This document shows positions 1-6,980 of a stretch of 13,153 bases of DNA, piece after piece (position 1 is the first letter of the stretch; each line of letters starts with the position of its first letter). The position numbers and the translations under genes were made by a program. The notes beneath the pieces were generated by a model. It was not told the origin of the DNA. It was given only the letters and a program-made list of their open reading frames with translations, and made no database searches. Origin of the DNA: HyVt-560 sp964577195 (lineage in GTDB: Bacteria > Pseudomonadota > Gammaproteobacteria > UWMA-0217); NCBI GenBank assembly GCA_964577195.1, contig CAZNYF010000081.1, positions 1 through 13,153 on the forward strand, in the 5' to 3' direction.

Positions 1-444
1 TTTTACGGGCTTGAGGTTTCTGAAGGGGATGTTCTTCAACGGATGGAAGATGATGGTGCTGCATCCTTTCAGGATTTATCTGACGTTGCCTGGGAGTATG
101 GATTTAAAGCCAATGGTCTGGCGCTGAATTTTGCAAAGCTGCAAACGCTTAAAATTCCTGTCATTGCTTACTTGCAGCATATGGGAGACGATCATTTTTC
201 AGTTATTCGAGGGATATCTAAAAATGGTGTTGTCCAGTTGGCTGATCCCTCCTGGGGTAATCGCAAGTTTACAGAAACGCAATTTAAAGCAATGTGGGAA
301 ACTCGTAATGATGCCCAGTTTAAAGGTAAGATTTTGGTTGTTATGCCCGAAGATGTTAAAAACCTGAAGGTGGATAAGAAGTTTTTCTCTGCCCCGGAAG
401 TGAATCAGGTTGCCATGGAGTTATTAACTAACCGAGCGAATTAA
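1..444 (+). CDS. C39 double-glycine peptidase-like protein, 5' end missing
   Basis: The reading frame is open from the first base and stops with TAA at 442-444, so the 147 visible residues are the C-terminal part of a longer protein. The fragment looks like the second half of a C39 cysteine peptidase domain. GLEVSEGDVLQRM (residues 3-15) resembles the stretch just after the catalytic Cys in this family, DDHFSVIRGI (63-72) carries the expected catalytic His65, and LADPSWGN (80-87) carries the Asp82 that orients it. The catalytic Cys itself would lie upstream of the window. C39 domains cut after Gly-Gly leaders of exported peptides, either within ABC transporters or as stand-alone periplasmic proteins. 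No ATPase or membrane segment follows here, so this looks like the stand-alone kind. The last 30 residues are not obviously part of the domain. The substrate is unknown. Confidence 0.8.
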   Translation, partial: FYGLEVSEGDVLQRMEDDGAASFQDLSDVAWEYGFKANGLALNFAKLQTLKIPVIAYLQHMGDDHFSVIRGISKNGVVQLADPSWGNRKFTETQFKAMWETRNDAQFKGKILVVMPEDVKNLKVDKKFFSAPEVNQVAMELLTNRAN

Positions 445-458
445 CTGTCTGAATGTAA

Positions 459-617
459 GCCTCTGGTACTACTATTGAAATTTATCAATGGAGATCCAAA
501 TATGGCGGTATGGAGTCCTCTGATCAAAAACGACTCAAGGAGCTGGAAGATAAAAATCGTCGACTCAAACAAATGTCTGTCGAACTTAGCCTGGCTCATG
601 AAATCCAAGTAGAATAG
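459..617 (+). pseudogene. Remnant of IS3-family transposase OrfA
   Basis: This frame is open from just after a stop at 456-458 to TAG at 615-617 and has no upstream start that would give a whole protein. Its translation includes YQWRSKYGGMESSDQKRLK followed by ELEDKNRRLKQMSVELSLAH. That is the pattern known for the end of the helix-turn-helix domain and the following leucine-zipper region of IS3-family OrfA proteins. The N-terminal helices of the HTH are missing, and after the zipper the sequence ends without the usual overlap into OrfB. No OrfB or terminal inverted repeat is visible nearby. It is a decayed piece of an insertion sequence lying between the C39 gene and the flavoprotein gene, and it is not expected to be functional. 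Confidence 0.8.
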
Positions 618-647
618 CCGCTCCTAAAGTTTCATTACCGAAGTCCC

Positions 648-1775
648 ATGAAAAAAGTCACTATTGTTGGCGCTGGTTTTGGCGCACTGACGGCCGTTCG
701 AACCCTCAGAAAGCTTAAAGCAGATGTCGAAATTACGCTGGTCGCACCCCGCCCGTATTTCGTTTATCTGCCTAGTATTATTTGGATACCATCGGGTATC
801 CGCCAGCCAAAAGACATGGTGATTCAGTTAGATAATTTCTTTAGAAAACATAATGTTAAATATCACCAGGGATCTGCAACGGGTGTTTCTGAAGCAGGTA
901 GAGTACTCAATACCGACAATGGCGACATTGAAAACGATGCGCTGATCATCGCCTCTGGCGGCCAATTTATTAAAAAACTGCCCGGAATAGAGCATGTCAT
1001 CACGCCCTGTGAAGGCGTTGACGCCGGCATAGAGATTAGAGATCGGCTAAAAGCAATGATCGGAGGCACCATCGCGATTGGCTTTAGCGGCAACCCCAAA
1101 GAACCTTCTGCGATGCGTGGTGGGCCAATGTTTGAATTTTTGTTTGGCATTGATAGTCAATTACGCAAAGAAAAACGCCGCGACAAATTTAAGCTGGTCT
1201 TTTTTACACCAGCAGCCAAGCCAGGCGCAAGACTTGGGCCGAAAGCAGTTAAAGGCATCCTCACAGAAATGAATAAACGGGATATCGAAACCCATCTTGG
1301 CCACAAGATGAAAGGCTTTACCGAGAATAGCGTGATTACCGAAGGTGGTGAGTTTGTTGCCGAACTGATTTTATTTATGCCAGGTATGACCGGCAATAGC
1401 TGGTTCAATAATACTGAGCTGCCCCGCTCTCCCGGCGGCTTGATTCAAGCCGATAAACATTGCCGCGTCGCGGGTTGGGACAAGACCTATGTTGCTGGCG
1501 ATTCTGGTAGCTTCCCTGGGCCGGACTGGCTACCTAAGCAGGCACATATGGCAGATCTCCAGGCTGAAGCTGCAGCAAAAAATATGCTGCTTGAATTTGC
1601 CGGAAAAACCCCAACAGAAACTTATAAAGCAGAATTAATGTGTATTGTAGATAGTCATACACAGGGCATGTTAATTACCCGCACCGAGAAAAGAAGTATT
1701 GTCTTACCCGCAAATCCTGTAATGCACTGGGCAAAGCGGATTTTTGAAAAACAATATTTAAAGAAATATCGATAA
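648..1775 (+). CDS. SQR-like FAD-dependent pyridine nucleotide-disulfide oxidoreductase
   Basis: This 375-residue protein begins with a dinucleotide-binding motif, VGAGFGALTAVRTLR (residues 7-21). It has the second FAD-contact motif TYVAGDSGS (280-288), followed by PKQAHMADLQAEAAAKN (296-312), typical of the sulfide:quinone oxidoreductase / flavocytochrome c sulfide dehydrogenase / type II NADH dehydrogenase superfamily. The fold and length fit SQR, a monotopic membrane flavoprotein that passes electrons from sulfide to quinone. By eye, Cys121 (ITPCEGVDAG) and Cys332 (MCIVDSHTQG) sit where SQR has its first and last conserved cysteines. The middle cysteine, expected near residues 145-165 (GFSGNPKEPSAMRGGP), is absent. 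True sulfide oxidation is therefore uncertain, and another electron donor is possible. The basic C-terminal tail with aromatic residues (359-375) could sit on the membrane surface. No strong Shine-Dalgarno precedes the ATG. The gene stands alone on its strand, downstream of the IS remnant. Confidence 0.75.
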   Translation: MKKVTIVGAGFGALTAVRTLRKLKADVEITLVAPRPYFVYLPSIIWIPSGIRQPKDMVIQLDNFFRKHNVKYHQGSATGVSEAGRVLNTDNGDIENDALIIASGGQFIKKLPGIEHVITPCEGVDAGIEIRDRLKAMIGGTIAIGFSGNPKEPSAMRGGPMFEFLFGIDSQLRKEKRRDKFKLVFFTPAAKPGARLGPKAVKGILTEMNKRDIETHLGHKMKGFTENSVITEGGEFVAELILFMPGMTGNSWFNNTELPRSPGGLIQADKHCRVAGWDKTYVAGDSGSFPGPDWLPKQAHMADLQAEAAAKNMLLEFAGKTPTETYKAELMCIVDSHTQGMLITRTEKRSIVLPANPVMHWAKRIFEKQYLKKYR

Positions 1776-1780
1776 GTTTA

Positions 1781-1803
1781 CTAGTACACTGACAATGTAC
1801 TAG
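1781..1803. terminator. Hairpin between convergent genes, possible bidirectional terminator
   Basis: CTAGTACA (1781-1788) and TGTACTAG (1796-1803) form a perfect 8-bp stem with a 7-nt loop. It lies between the ends of the convergent flavoprotein and DUF2238 genes and overlaps the stop codon of the latter. Neither side has a long T tract, so it is only a weak candidate for an intrinsic terminator. Confidence 0.4.
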
Positions 1804-2426
1804 GGTCTGTTTATACCAATAGTATTTAATTGTTTATCGTGCCACCGAGCAAACAGCAATAATGCCGTACAAGCGCCGATAAGTGCTAGCCACATATCTG
1901 ATTGTGTGTCCCAGACATAGCCTTGAGTGCCTAGAAAAGATTCGGCATCGTCGCCGGTTAATAGTGCGACCCACCATTCAATTAACTCATAAAACGCGCT
2001 AAAAGCGAGAGTGAAACAGACAATTAAAAAAGCGCGCCACTTGTGTCCATTCACCACATTTTTTCGAATCATTATTTCTCTGGCAATCATTGCCGGCACG
2101 AACCCTTGAGCGAAATGGCCGAGCTTATCGTAGTTATTCCGCTCTAAATTAAACATCTCTTTAAAGGTATCGAACAGCGGCACTTCTGCATAGGTGTAGT
2201 GCCCGCCAACCATCAAAATGATGCAGTGAATTAAAATCAGAGCATAAACCAGAGGTGTTAAACGGAAACTTTGAAAGGTGAATACCAGTACCACCAGACC
2301 GATAACAGCAGGTACCACTTCCAGAATCCAGGTCATTCGTTCCAGCGGCTGAATACCTGACCAGATTAAGACCGCAAAAAAAATCAGCAACCAAAAAGCA
2401 GTATAGACATTATTTTTAGCGATCAT
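1800..2426 (-). CDS. DUF2238 (YjdF-like) inner membrane protein
   Basis: This 208-residue polytopic membrane protein has hydrophobic segments near residues 10-25, 33-51, 58-79, 131-156 and 177-193. Family signatures visible are HYTYAEVPLFDTF (76-88), NNYDKLGHFAQGFVPAMIARE (97-117), FYELIEWW (145-152) and GTQGYVWDTQSDM (166-178). These match the DUF2238 family that includes E. coli YjdF. The conserved His, Asp and Glu residues lie at membrane edges and could bind a metal or substrate, but no biochemical role is established for the family that I can state. It is the last gene of the hemH–FKBP–DUF2238 group, starting 14 nt after the FKBP stop codon, so it is probably made from the same transcript. 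The Shine-Dalgarno is weak (a purine-rich AAAAG right before the ATG). Confidence 0.85.
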   Translation of the reverse strand: MIAKNNVYTAFWLLIFFAVLIWSGIQPLERMTWILEVVPAVIGLVVLVFTFQSFRLTPLVYALILIHCIILMVGGHYTYAEVPLFDTFKEMFNLERNNYDKLGHFAQGFVPAMIAREIMIRKNVVNGHKWRAFLIVCFTLAFSAFYELIEWWVALLTGDDAESFLGTQGYVWDTQSDMWLALIGACTALLLFARWHDKQLNTIGINRP

Positions 2427-2440
2427 CTTTTGGATAAATG

Positions 2441-2917
2441 TTAATTAATTTCTAAAAGCTCAACATCAAAAATTAGTGTTTCTTCTGGCCCAATCGCGCG
2501 GCCTGCACCTTTTGTACCATAGCCAATTTCTGGTGGAATAAATAATTGATATTTGGCTCCAACACTCATTAATTGCAAGCCTTCTGTCCAGCCTTTGATG
2601 ACGCGGTTGAGCTTAAAAGAGATGGGCTTGTTTCTTTTGTAAGAACTGTCAAAAACTTCACCATTAAGATGCCGACCTTCGTAGTTAACAGTGACTTTGC
2701 TGCGCGGGCCAGGTTTTTTCCCACCGAGGTCACCCGCTTTAATAATTTTATATTGCAAGCCGCTTTTGGTAGTTTTAATACCATCGAGTTTGCCATTCTT
2801 TTGCATAAAAGCGGTTCCGGCTGCTGCATTGGTTTCCATCAGGCTTTTTGCTTGTACCGGGGAAATTGCTGTGAGTAGAAAGAGTAGCGCTATAGTCAGA
2901 AATTTCTGGTTTATCAT
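2441..2917 (-). CDS. Exported FKBP-type peptidyl-prolyl cis-trans isomerase
   Basis: This protein (158 residues) speeds cis-trans isomerisation of prolyl bonds and would act in the periplasm. Residues 1-23 form a signal peptide (hydrophobic FLTIALLFLLTAI, likely cleavage after SPVQA). A short linker with TKSGLQYKIIKAG (50-62) leads into a complete FKBP domain. The binding-pocket residues are present: Tyr79 (VNYEG), Phe89-Asp90 (VFDSS), Val106-Ile107, Trp110 (GWTEG), Tyr133 (GYGTKG) and Phe150 (LIFDVELL). Compared with Mip/FkpA/FklB proteins it has only a short N-terminal region, without the long helical dimerisation domain, so it may be monomeric. Its Shine-Dalgarno AAGGA lies 9 nt before the ATG and abuts the hemH stop codon; the intergenic gap is 12 nt, which indicates co-transcription with hemH. 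Confidence 0.92.
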   Translation of the reverse strand: MINQKFLTIALLFLLTAISPVQAKSLMETNAAAGTAFMQKNGKLDGIKTTKSGLQYKIIKAGDLGGKKPGPRSKVTVNYEGRHLNGEVFDSSYKRNKPISFKLNRVIKGWTEGLQLMSVGAKYQLFIPPEIGYGTKGAGRAIGPEETLIFDVELLEIN

Positions 2918-2929
2918 AAATAAGTTTCC

Positions 2930-3982
2930 TTAGAGATTATTGGATGTATTTTCCACATCAAGCCAATCTTGGCCCTTTCTTTCAATCAAGTTCTTCAGAA
3001 ATTGAATGTGTCCATCTTTTGCATTCAGCGCGGGAATATACGTGAAGTTTTTACCGCCGGATTCAATGAACGCTTTACGGTTGGTCATTTCGATTTCTTC
3101 CAAAGTTTCGAGACAATCGGATGAAAAGCCAGGGCAGACGATATCGATGCTTGAAAGTTTCTGTTTGCCCATGCTTCGTAGCGTTTGTTCTGTGTATGGT
3201 TTGAGCCATTCCTCCCGACCAAATCGCGATTGAAAAGTAATTGTCCATTCGTCGTCTTGTAATTTTAGTGCTTGCGCCAAGAGCCCAGCGGTTTTTTTAC
3301 ATTCATACTCATACGGATCACCCTGAGTGGTACAGCGCTTGGGAATACCATGAAAAGAGAGCAGTAAATGCTCTGACCGACCTTGCGTGCTCCAATGTTG
3401 CTGGATATCGTCAGCCAACGCTTGGATATATCCCGGGTCATCATAGTAATGAGTGATTAATCTAAATTCTGGAATCCAGCGACGGTGCTGCAACACGGTA
3501 GTTACTTCATCAAAGACTGTGCCGGTTGAGGTTGCCGAGTATTGTGGATACAACGGTAATACCATCAGACGCGTTGCACCTGCGTGATACAAGTTATCCA
3601 GAGCAGATTCAATCGAAGGATTACCGTAACGCATCGCCAGCTCAACAATCACATTTCCGGCATATTGCTGCTGAAATACGTGACCGAGCTTTTCTGCTTG
3701 ATCTCGGGAATGCGCCAGCAACGGTGAGCCTTTATCCGTCCAGACAGATTGATAATGCGCCGCACTTTTTTTAGGGCGCGTATTTAAAACCAGTAAATTC
3801 AGGATCAACCACCATGCCGGGCGAGGAATTTCGACCACACGAGGATCCCAAAGGAATTCTTTTAGATAGCGGCGTACAGCACGGGTAGTCGGCTCATCTG
3901 GCGAACCCAGGTTCACTAACAAGACTCCAAGTTTTGGCGGTAAATCATGACGATTAGAGAACTCGCCTTGATAGCGGGGCAT
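2930..3982 (-). CDS. hemH: Ferrochelatase
   Basis: This enzyme inserts ferrous iron into protoporphyrin IX, the last step of haem synthesis. The family is clear from LGVLLVNLGSPDEPT near the N-terminus, LPLYPQYSATSTGT (residues 142-155 from the start used here), LLLSFHGIPKR with the catalytic His211, GDPYEYECKKTA (221-232), TFQSRFGREEWLKPYT, and CPGFSSDCLETLEEI with the catalytic Glu292. The frame could begin at an ATG at 4009, but that ATG has only a weak ribosome site. The ATG at 3982 has GGAG six bases ahead and gives 350 residues beginning MPRYQGEFSNRHDLPPK, so I chose it. It is the first gene of a minus-strand group with the FKBP isomerase and the DUF2238 protein, and it is divergent from pntAA. 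No long hydrophobic tail for membrane anchoring is seen. Confidence 0.95.
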   Translation of the reverse strand: MPRYQGEFSNRHDLPPKLGVLLVNLGSPDEPTTRAVRRYLKEFLWDPRVVEIPRPAWWLILNLLVLNTRPKKSAAHYQSVWTDKGSPLLAHSRDQAEKLGHVFQQQYAGNVIVELAMRYGNPSIESALDNLYHAGATRLMVLPLYPQYSATSTGTVFDEVTTVLQHRRWIPEFRLITHYYDDPGYIQALADDIQQHWSTQGRSEHLLLSFHGIPKRCTTQGDPYEYECKKTAGLLAQALKLQDDEWTITFQSRFGREEWLKPYTEQTLRSMGKQKLSSIDIVCPGFSSDCLETLEEIEMTNRKAFIESGGKNFTYIPALNAKDGHIQFLKNLIERKGQDWLDVENTSNNL

Positions 3983-4101
3983 AGCTGGCTCCAAAATTAA
4001 TAGCTGCATACTTTACACGTATTTGATTCTACGATTCAAACTACTCTGCTAATAGATTAGGGCACCTCTAAAAGCAGCACTTCTATTTTTTAGTGGCACC
4101 C

Positions 4102-4130
4102 TTAACAGTCTCTGGCTAATCCGCTAATAT
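4102..4130 (+). promoter_or_regulatory. Candidate sigma-70 promoter for pntAA-pntAB-pntB
   Basis: TTAACA (4102-4107, five of six consensus bases for the -35 box) is followed after exactly 17 bases by TAATAT (4125-4130, four of six for the -10 box). Transcription would start near 4137, about 43 bases before the pntAA ATG. The region is shared with the divergent hemH group. This rests on pattern matching only. Confidence 0.45.
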
Positions 4131-4146
4131 ATGCTCCCTTGAATTT

Positions 4147-4162
4147 GGAACGCATGCGTTCC
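4147..4162. promoter_or_regulatory. Perfect 16-bp palindrome in the pntAA leader, possible operator
   Basis: GGAACGCATGCGTTCC is identical to its own reverse complement. It lies about 10-25 bases past the predicted start of transcription and ends 8 bases before the GGAG ribosome-binding site. A dimeric repressor could bind it as DNA. Alternatively, in RNA it could fold as a 6-bp stem with a CATG loop just ahead of the ribosome site. Confidence 0.45.
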
Positions 4163-4179
4163 TGAAAACCGGAGTAGTG

Positions 4180-5310
4180 ATGCCTTTGAATGTGGCGGTG
4201 CCAAAAGAGACAGCGGATGGTGAACGACGGGTTGCGATTGATCCCGTGGTGGCAAAGAAGCTAGCAGCGATGGATGTCGAGGTGTTGCTGGAAAAAAATG
4301 CAGGTTCCAGCGCAGGTTTTACCGATGAACATTACAGCGATGTCACCTCAATAGCCGAGGGTTCAGGTTTTGGAAATGCGGATATTGTGGTCTCGGTGCA
4401 AATTCCCGATGCCGCCGATATTAAAAAGATTCCCGAAGGCGGTGTGCTGATTGGCACATTGACGCCATTTAAAAACCCAAAACTGGTAGCCCAGCTCCGT
4501 GATCAAAAAATCACTAGCTTTGCGATGGAGATGATCCCCCGCATCAGCCGAGCGCAGGCGATGGATGTACTTTCTTCTCAAGCCGCTGTTGCCGGATATA
4601 AAGCAGCCATCATGGGTGCTGATCAAGCCAACCGTTTTTTCCCCATGATGACGACTGCAGCTGGCACCATCCGGCCATCCAAAGTGATTGTCATCGGCGC
4701 AGGTGTTGCCGGGTTGCAGGCGATTGCGACGGCTAAACGGCTCGGCGCGATGGTACAAGGCTACGATGTGCGCTCAGCCACCCAGGAACAAGTTGAATCA
4801 CTGGGTGCAAAATTTATCGAGCTATCCATTTCCGCAGAAGGCGAAGGTGGTTATGCACGCGAGTTAACTGCAGATGAAAAGCAGCAGCAACAAGATGAGC
4901 TGGCAGAATATATTGCTCAGGCAGATGTGCTGATTACGACTGCGGCTGTCCCTGGCCGACCAGCGCCTAAGATTATTCCCACCAGTACTGTCGATAAAAT
5001 GAAAGCCGGAGCCGTGATTATTGATCTGGCAGCTGAAGGTGGTGGTAACTGTGAGCTGACCAAGCCAGGTGAAATTGTTAATCACAACGGTGTACTGATC
5101 AACGGGCCGCTGAATGTCGCCAGTCAGGCGCCACTACACGCTAGCGAAATGTACGCTAAAAATATTTTCAACTTCTTATCTCCGATGATCGTCGAAGGTG
5201 AGTATCAACCGGATTGGGACGATGAAGTGATCGCCGGCGCATTGCTGACGAAAGATGGAGAAATCATGAATAAGCAGGTTAAACAGGCGGTTGAGGAGAT
5301 GAAATCATGA
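4180..5310 (+). CDS. pntAA: NAD(P) transhydrogenase subunit alpha part 1 (NAD-binding domain I)
   Basis: This is the soluble NAD(H)-binding subunit of the proton-translocating transhydrogenase, which makes NADPH from NADH using the proton gradient. It starts like alanine dehydrogenase/PntA family proteins (VAVPKETADGERRVAI) and has RAQAMDVLSSQA (about 124-135) and the Rossmann motif VIGAGVAGLQAIATAKRLGA (171-190) followed by YDVR. It also has AAVPGRPAPKII (255-266) and IIDLAAEGGGNCE (280-292). The 376-residue length and the separate following gene show the split form of the alpha subunit, as in Rhodospirillum rubrum, rather than the fused PntA of E. coli. A GTG at 4177 lies directly ahead of the ATG at 4180. 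The GGAG at 4171-4174 is 5 bases from the ATG but only 2 from the GTG, so I chose the ATG. The stop overlaps the pntAB start by ATGA. Confidence 0.95.
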   Translation: MPLNVAVPKETADGERRVAIDPVVAKKLAAMDVEVLLEKNAGSSAGFTDEHYSDVTSIAEGSGFGNADIVVSVQIPDAADIKKIPEGGVLIGTLTPFKNPKLVAQLRDQKITSFAMEMIPRISRAQAMDVLSSQAAVAGYKAAIMGADQANRFFPMMTTAAGTIRPSKVIVIGAGVAGLQAIATAKRLGAMVQGYDVRSATQEQVESLGAKFIELSISAEGEGGYARELTADEKQQQQDELAEYIAQADVLITTAAVPGRPAPKIIPTSTVDKMKAGAVIIDLAAEGGGNCELTKPGEIVNHNGVLINGPLNVASQAPLHASEMYAKNIFNFLSPMIVEGEYQPDWDDEVIAGALLTKDGEIMNKQVKQAVEEMKS

Positions 5311-5600
5311 GTGAAGGATTTATCGCGTTATACATATTCATGCTCGCCGCGTTTACCGGCTATGAGGTGATTTCCAAAGTCCCTGTCATCCTCCATACAC
5401 CACTGATGTCTGGCTCCAACTTTGTCCACGGCATTGTGCTGGTTGGCGCAATGGTCGCGCTTGGTCATGCAGAAGGTGGAATGGAAACTGCGATCGGATT
5501 TTTCGCTGTGTTGTTAGGGGCGGGTAACGCCGTTGGCGGTTACGTGGTGACCGAGCGAATGCTCGAAATGTTCAAAACCAGCAAAGGGGGTAAATCATGA
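5307..5600 (+). CDS. pntAB: NAD(P) transhydrogenase subunit alpha part 2 (membrane part)
   Basis: This small membrane subunit (97 residues) corresponds to the C-terminal transmembrane part of fused PntA. It has three hydrophobic segments: roughly 5-24, then 39-54 beginning in the family signature HTPLMSGSNFVHGIVLVGA (30-48), and 60-82 ending in GAGNAVGGYVVTERML. With PntB it forms the proton channel in the cytoplasmic membrane. It overlaps pntAA and pntB by ATGA at each end, so translation of the three subunits is probably coupled. No unusual features are seen. Confidence 0.95.
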   Translation: MSEGFIALYIFMLAAFTGYEVISKVPVILHTPLMSGSNFVHGIVLVGAMVALGHAEGGMETAIGFFAVLLGAGNAVGGYVVTERMLEMFKTSKGGKS

Positions 5601-6970
5601 GCTGGTTTATTCAGATTTCATACTTTGTTGCGGCGGTTTTATTCATCCTTGGTTTAAAGCAGATGTCATCACCGGCAAATGCACGGCGCGGCATTCATTG
5701 GGCTGGTGCCGGTATGCTGCTGGCGACGTTAGTGACCTTTTTTCATCCGCAGATACACCATAATTACGTACTGATTGTGCTGGCAACTGCCATCGGTGGC
5801 GGACTTGCCTGGTGGACGGGAAAGAAAGTGGCGATGACGGATATGCCGCAAATGATTGCGCTCTATAACGGCATGGGCGGTGGCGCAGCAGCGGCAATCG
5901 CCGCTGTCGAGCTGGTCAAGGGCAAAGAAATGTCATCCTTGATGTTACTCCTAGCAATACTGGGTGCCGTGATTGGTACAGTCGCTTTCTCCGGCTCTGG
6001 AATTGCCTTCGCCAAGCTACAGGGCATTATGCGTAGCGCATTCCGTTTCCGTGGCCAAAGGATCGTCACTCTGGTTATCGCTATAATAACGGTAGTGTTG
6101 GGCCTGATGATTCTTAATGCGGGTCATGAAGTCAGTGGTTTCACTATCTTCCTGTTTTTCGCGTTCGCATTTACTTTAGGCGTATTGATGACATTGCCCA
6201 TCGGCGGTGCCGATATGCCTGTCGTGATTTCTCTGTTCAACGCATTGACTGGTTTAGCTGTCGGCCTAGAGGGTTTCGTACTACAAAATCCAGCGATGAT
6301 GATTGCCGGTATCGTGGTGGGTTCCGCCGGAACACTGCTCACGCAGTTAATGGCAAAAGCCATGAATCGACCCATTAGCAATATACTCTTTAGCAACTTT
6401 GGTGATGCAAGCTCCGGCGAAGAAGAATCAGTCGATGGCAGCATGAAGCCGATTGAGGCTACTGATGTTGGCGTGATGATGGCCTTTGCTGAAAAGGTAA
6501 TCATCATTCCGGGGTACGGTATGGCGGTCGCTCAGGCACAGCATAAGATATGGGAATTGGTGCAACTGCTGAAAGATCGCGGCGTCACCGTAAAATTTGC
6601 GATTCATCCTGTTGCTGGTCGGATGCCAGGACATATGAATGTTCTGCTGGCAGAAGCTGGCGTACCTTATGATATGATTTATGACCTCGATGAGATCAAT
6701 AATGATTTCGCAACGGCTGATGTAGCACTGGTAATTGGCGCAAATGACGTGGTCAATCCCGCCGCTAGAAACAACCCTGATAGCCCTATCTACGGTATGC
6801 CTATATTGAATGCGGATTACGCAAAAAATACTATCGTCATCAAACGTGGCAAGGGCGCAGGATTTTCTGGCATTGAAAACCATCTGTTTTTTGCTGACAA
6901 CACGCGCATGCTTTATGGTGATGGGCAAGCGATGGCGAGTGAATTAATTTCTGCGGTCAAAGAACTATAG
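5597..6970 (+). CDS. pntB: NAD(P) transhydrogenase subunit beta
   Basis: This 457-residue subunit has a membrane region (about residues 1-260) that supplies most of the proton pathway and a cytoplasmic NADP(H)-binding domain III (about 285-457). Visible family motifs are MPQMIALYNGMGGGAAA (83-99), LPIGGADMPVVISLFNALTG (200-219), IIPGYGMAVAQAQH (303-316), HPVAGRMPGHMNVLLAEA (337-354), GANDVVNPAA (381-390) and KRGKGAGFSGIENHLFF (416-432). The length is normal for the family. It is the third gene of the pnt operon, overlapping pntAB by four bases. Confidence 0.96.
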   Translation: MSWFIQISYFVAAVLFILGLKQMSSPANARRGIHWAGAGMLLATLVTFFHPQIHHNYVLIVLATAIGGGLAWWTGKKVAMTDMPQMIALYNGMGGGAAAAIAAVELVKGKEMSSLMLLLAILGAVIGTVAFSGSGIAFAKLQGIMRSAFRFRGQRIVTLVIAIITVVLGLMILNAGHEVSGFTIFLFFAFAFTLGVLMTLPIGGADMPVVISLFNALTGLAVGLEGFVLQNPAMMIAGIVVGSAGTLLTQLMAKAMNRPISNILFSNFGDASSGEEESVDGSMKPIEATDVGVMMAFAEKVIIIPGYGMAVAQAQHKIWELVQLLKDRGVTVKFAIHPVAGRMPGHMNVLLAEAGVPYDMIYDLDEINNDFATADVALVIGANDVVNPAARNNPDSPIYGMPILNADYAKNTIVIKRGKGAGFSGIENHLFFADNTRMLYGDGQAMASELISAVKEL

Positions 6971-6980
6971 CCGAACGCTA

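Noticed and set aside
475..503. TTGAAA followed 17 bases later by AAATAT as a promoter for the flavoprotein gene
   Set aside because: The -10 match is only three of six and the site lies inside the transposase relic, so it is not supported.
4041..4130. GCTAAT and GGCACC direct repeats in the hemH-pntAA intergenic region
   Set aside because: Spacing is irregular and the similarity between units is poor; common in A+T-rich promoters.
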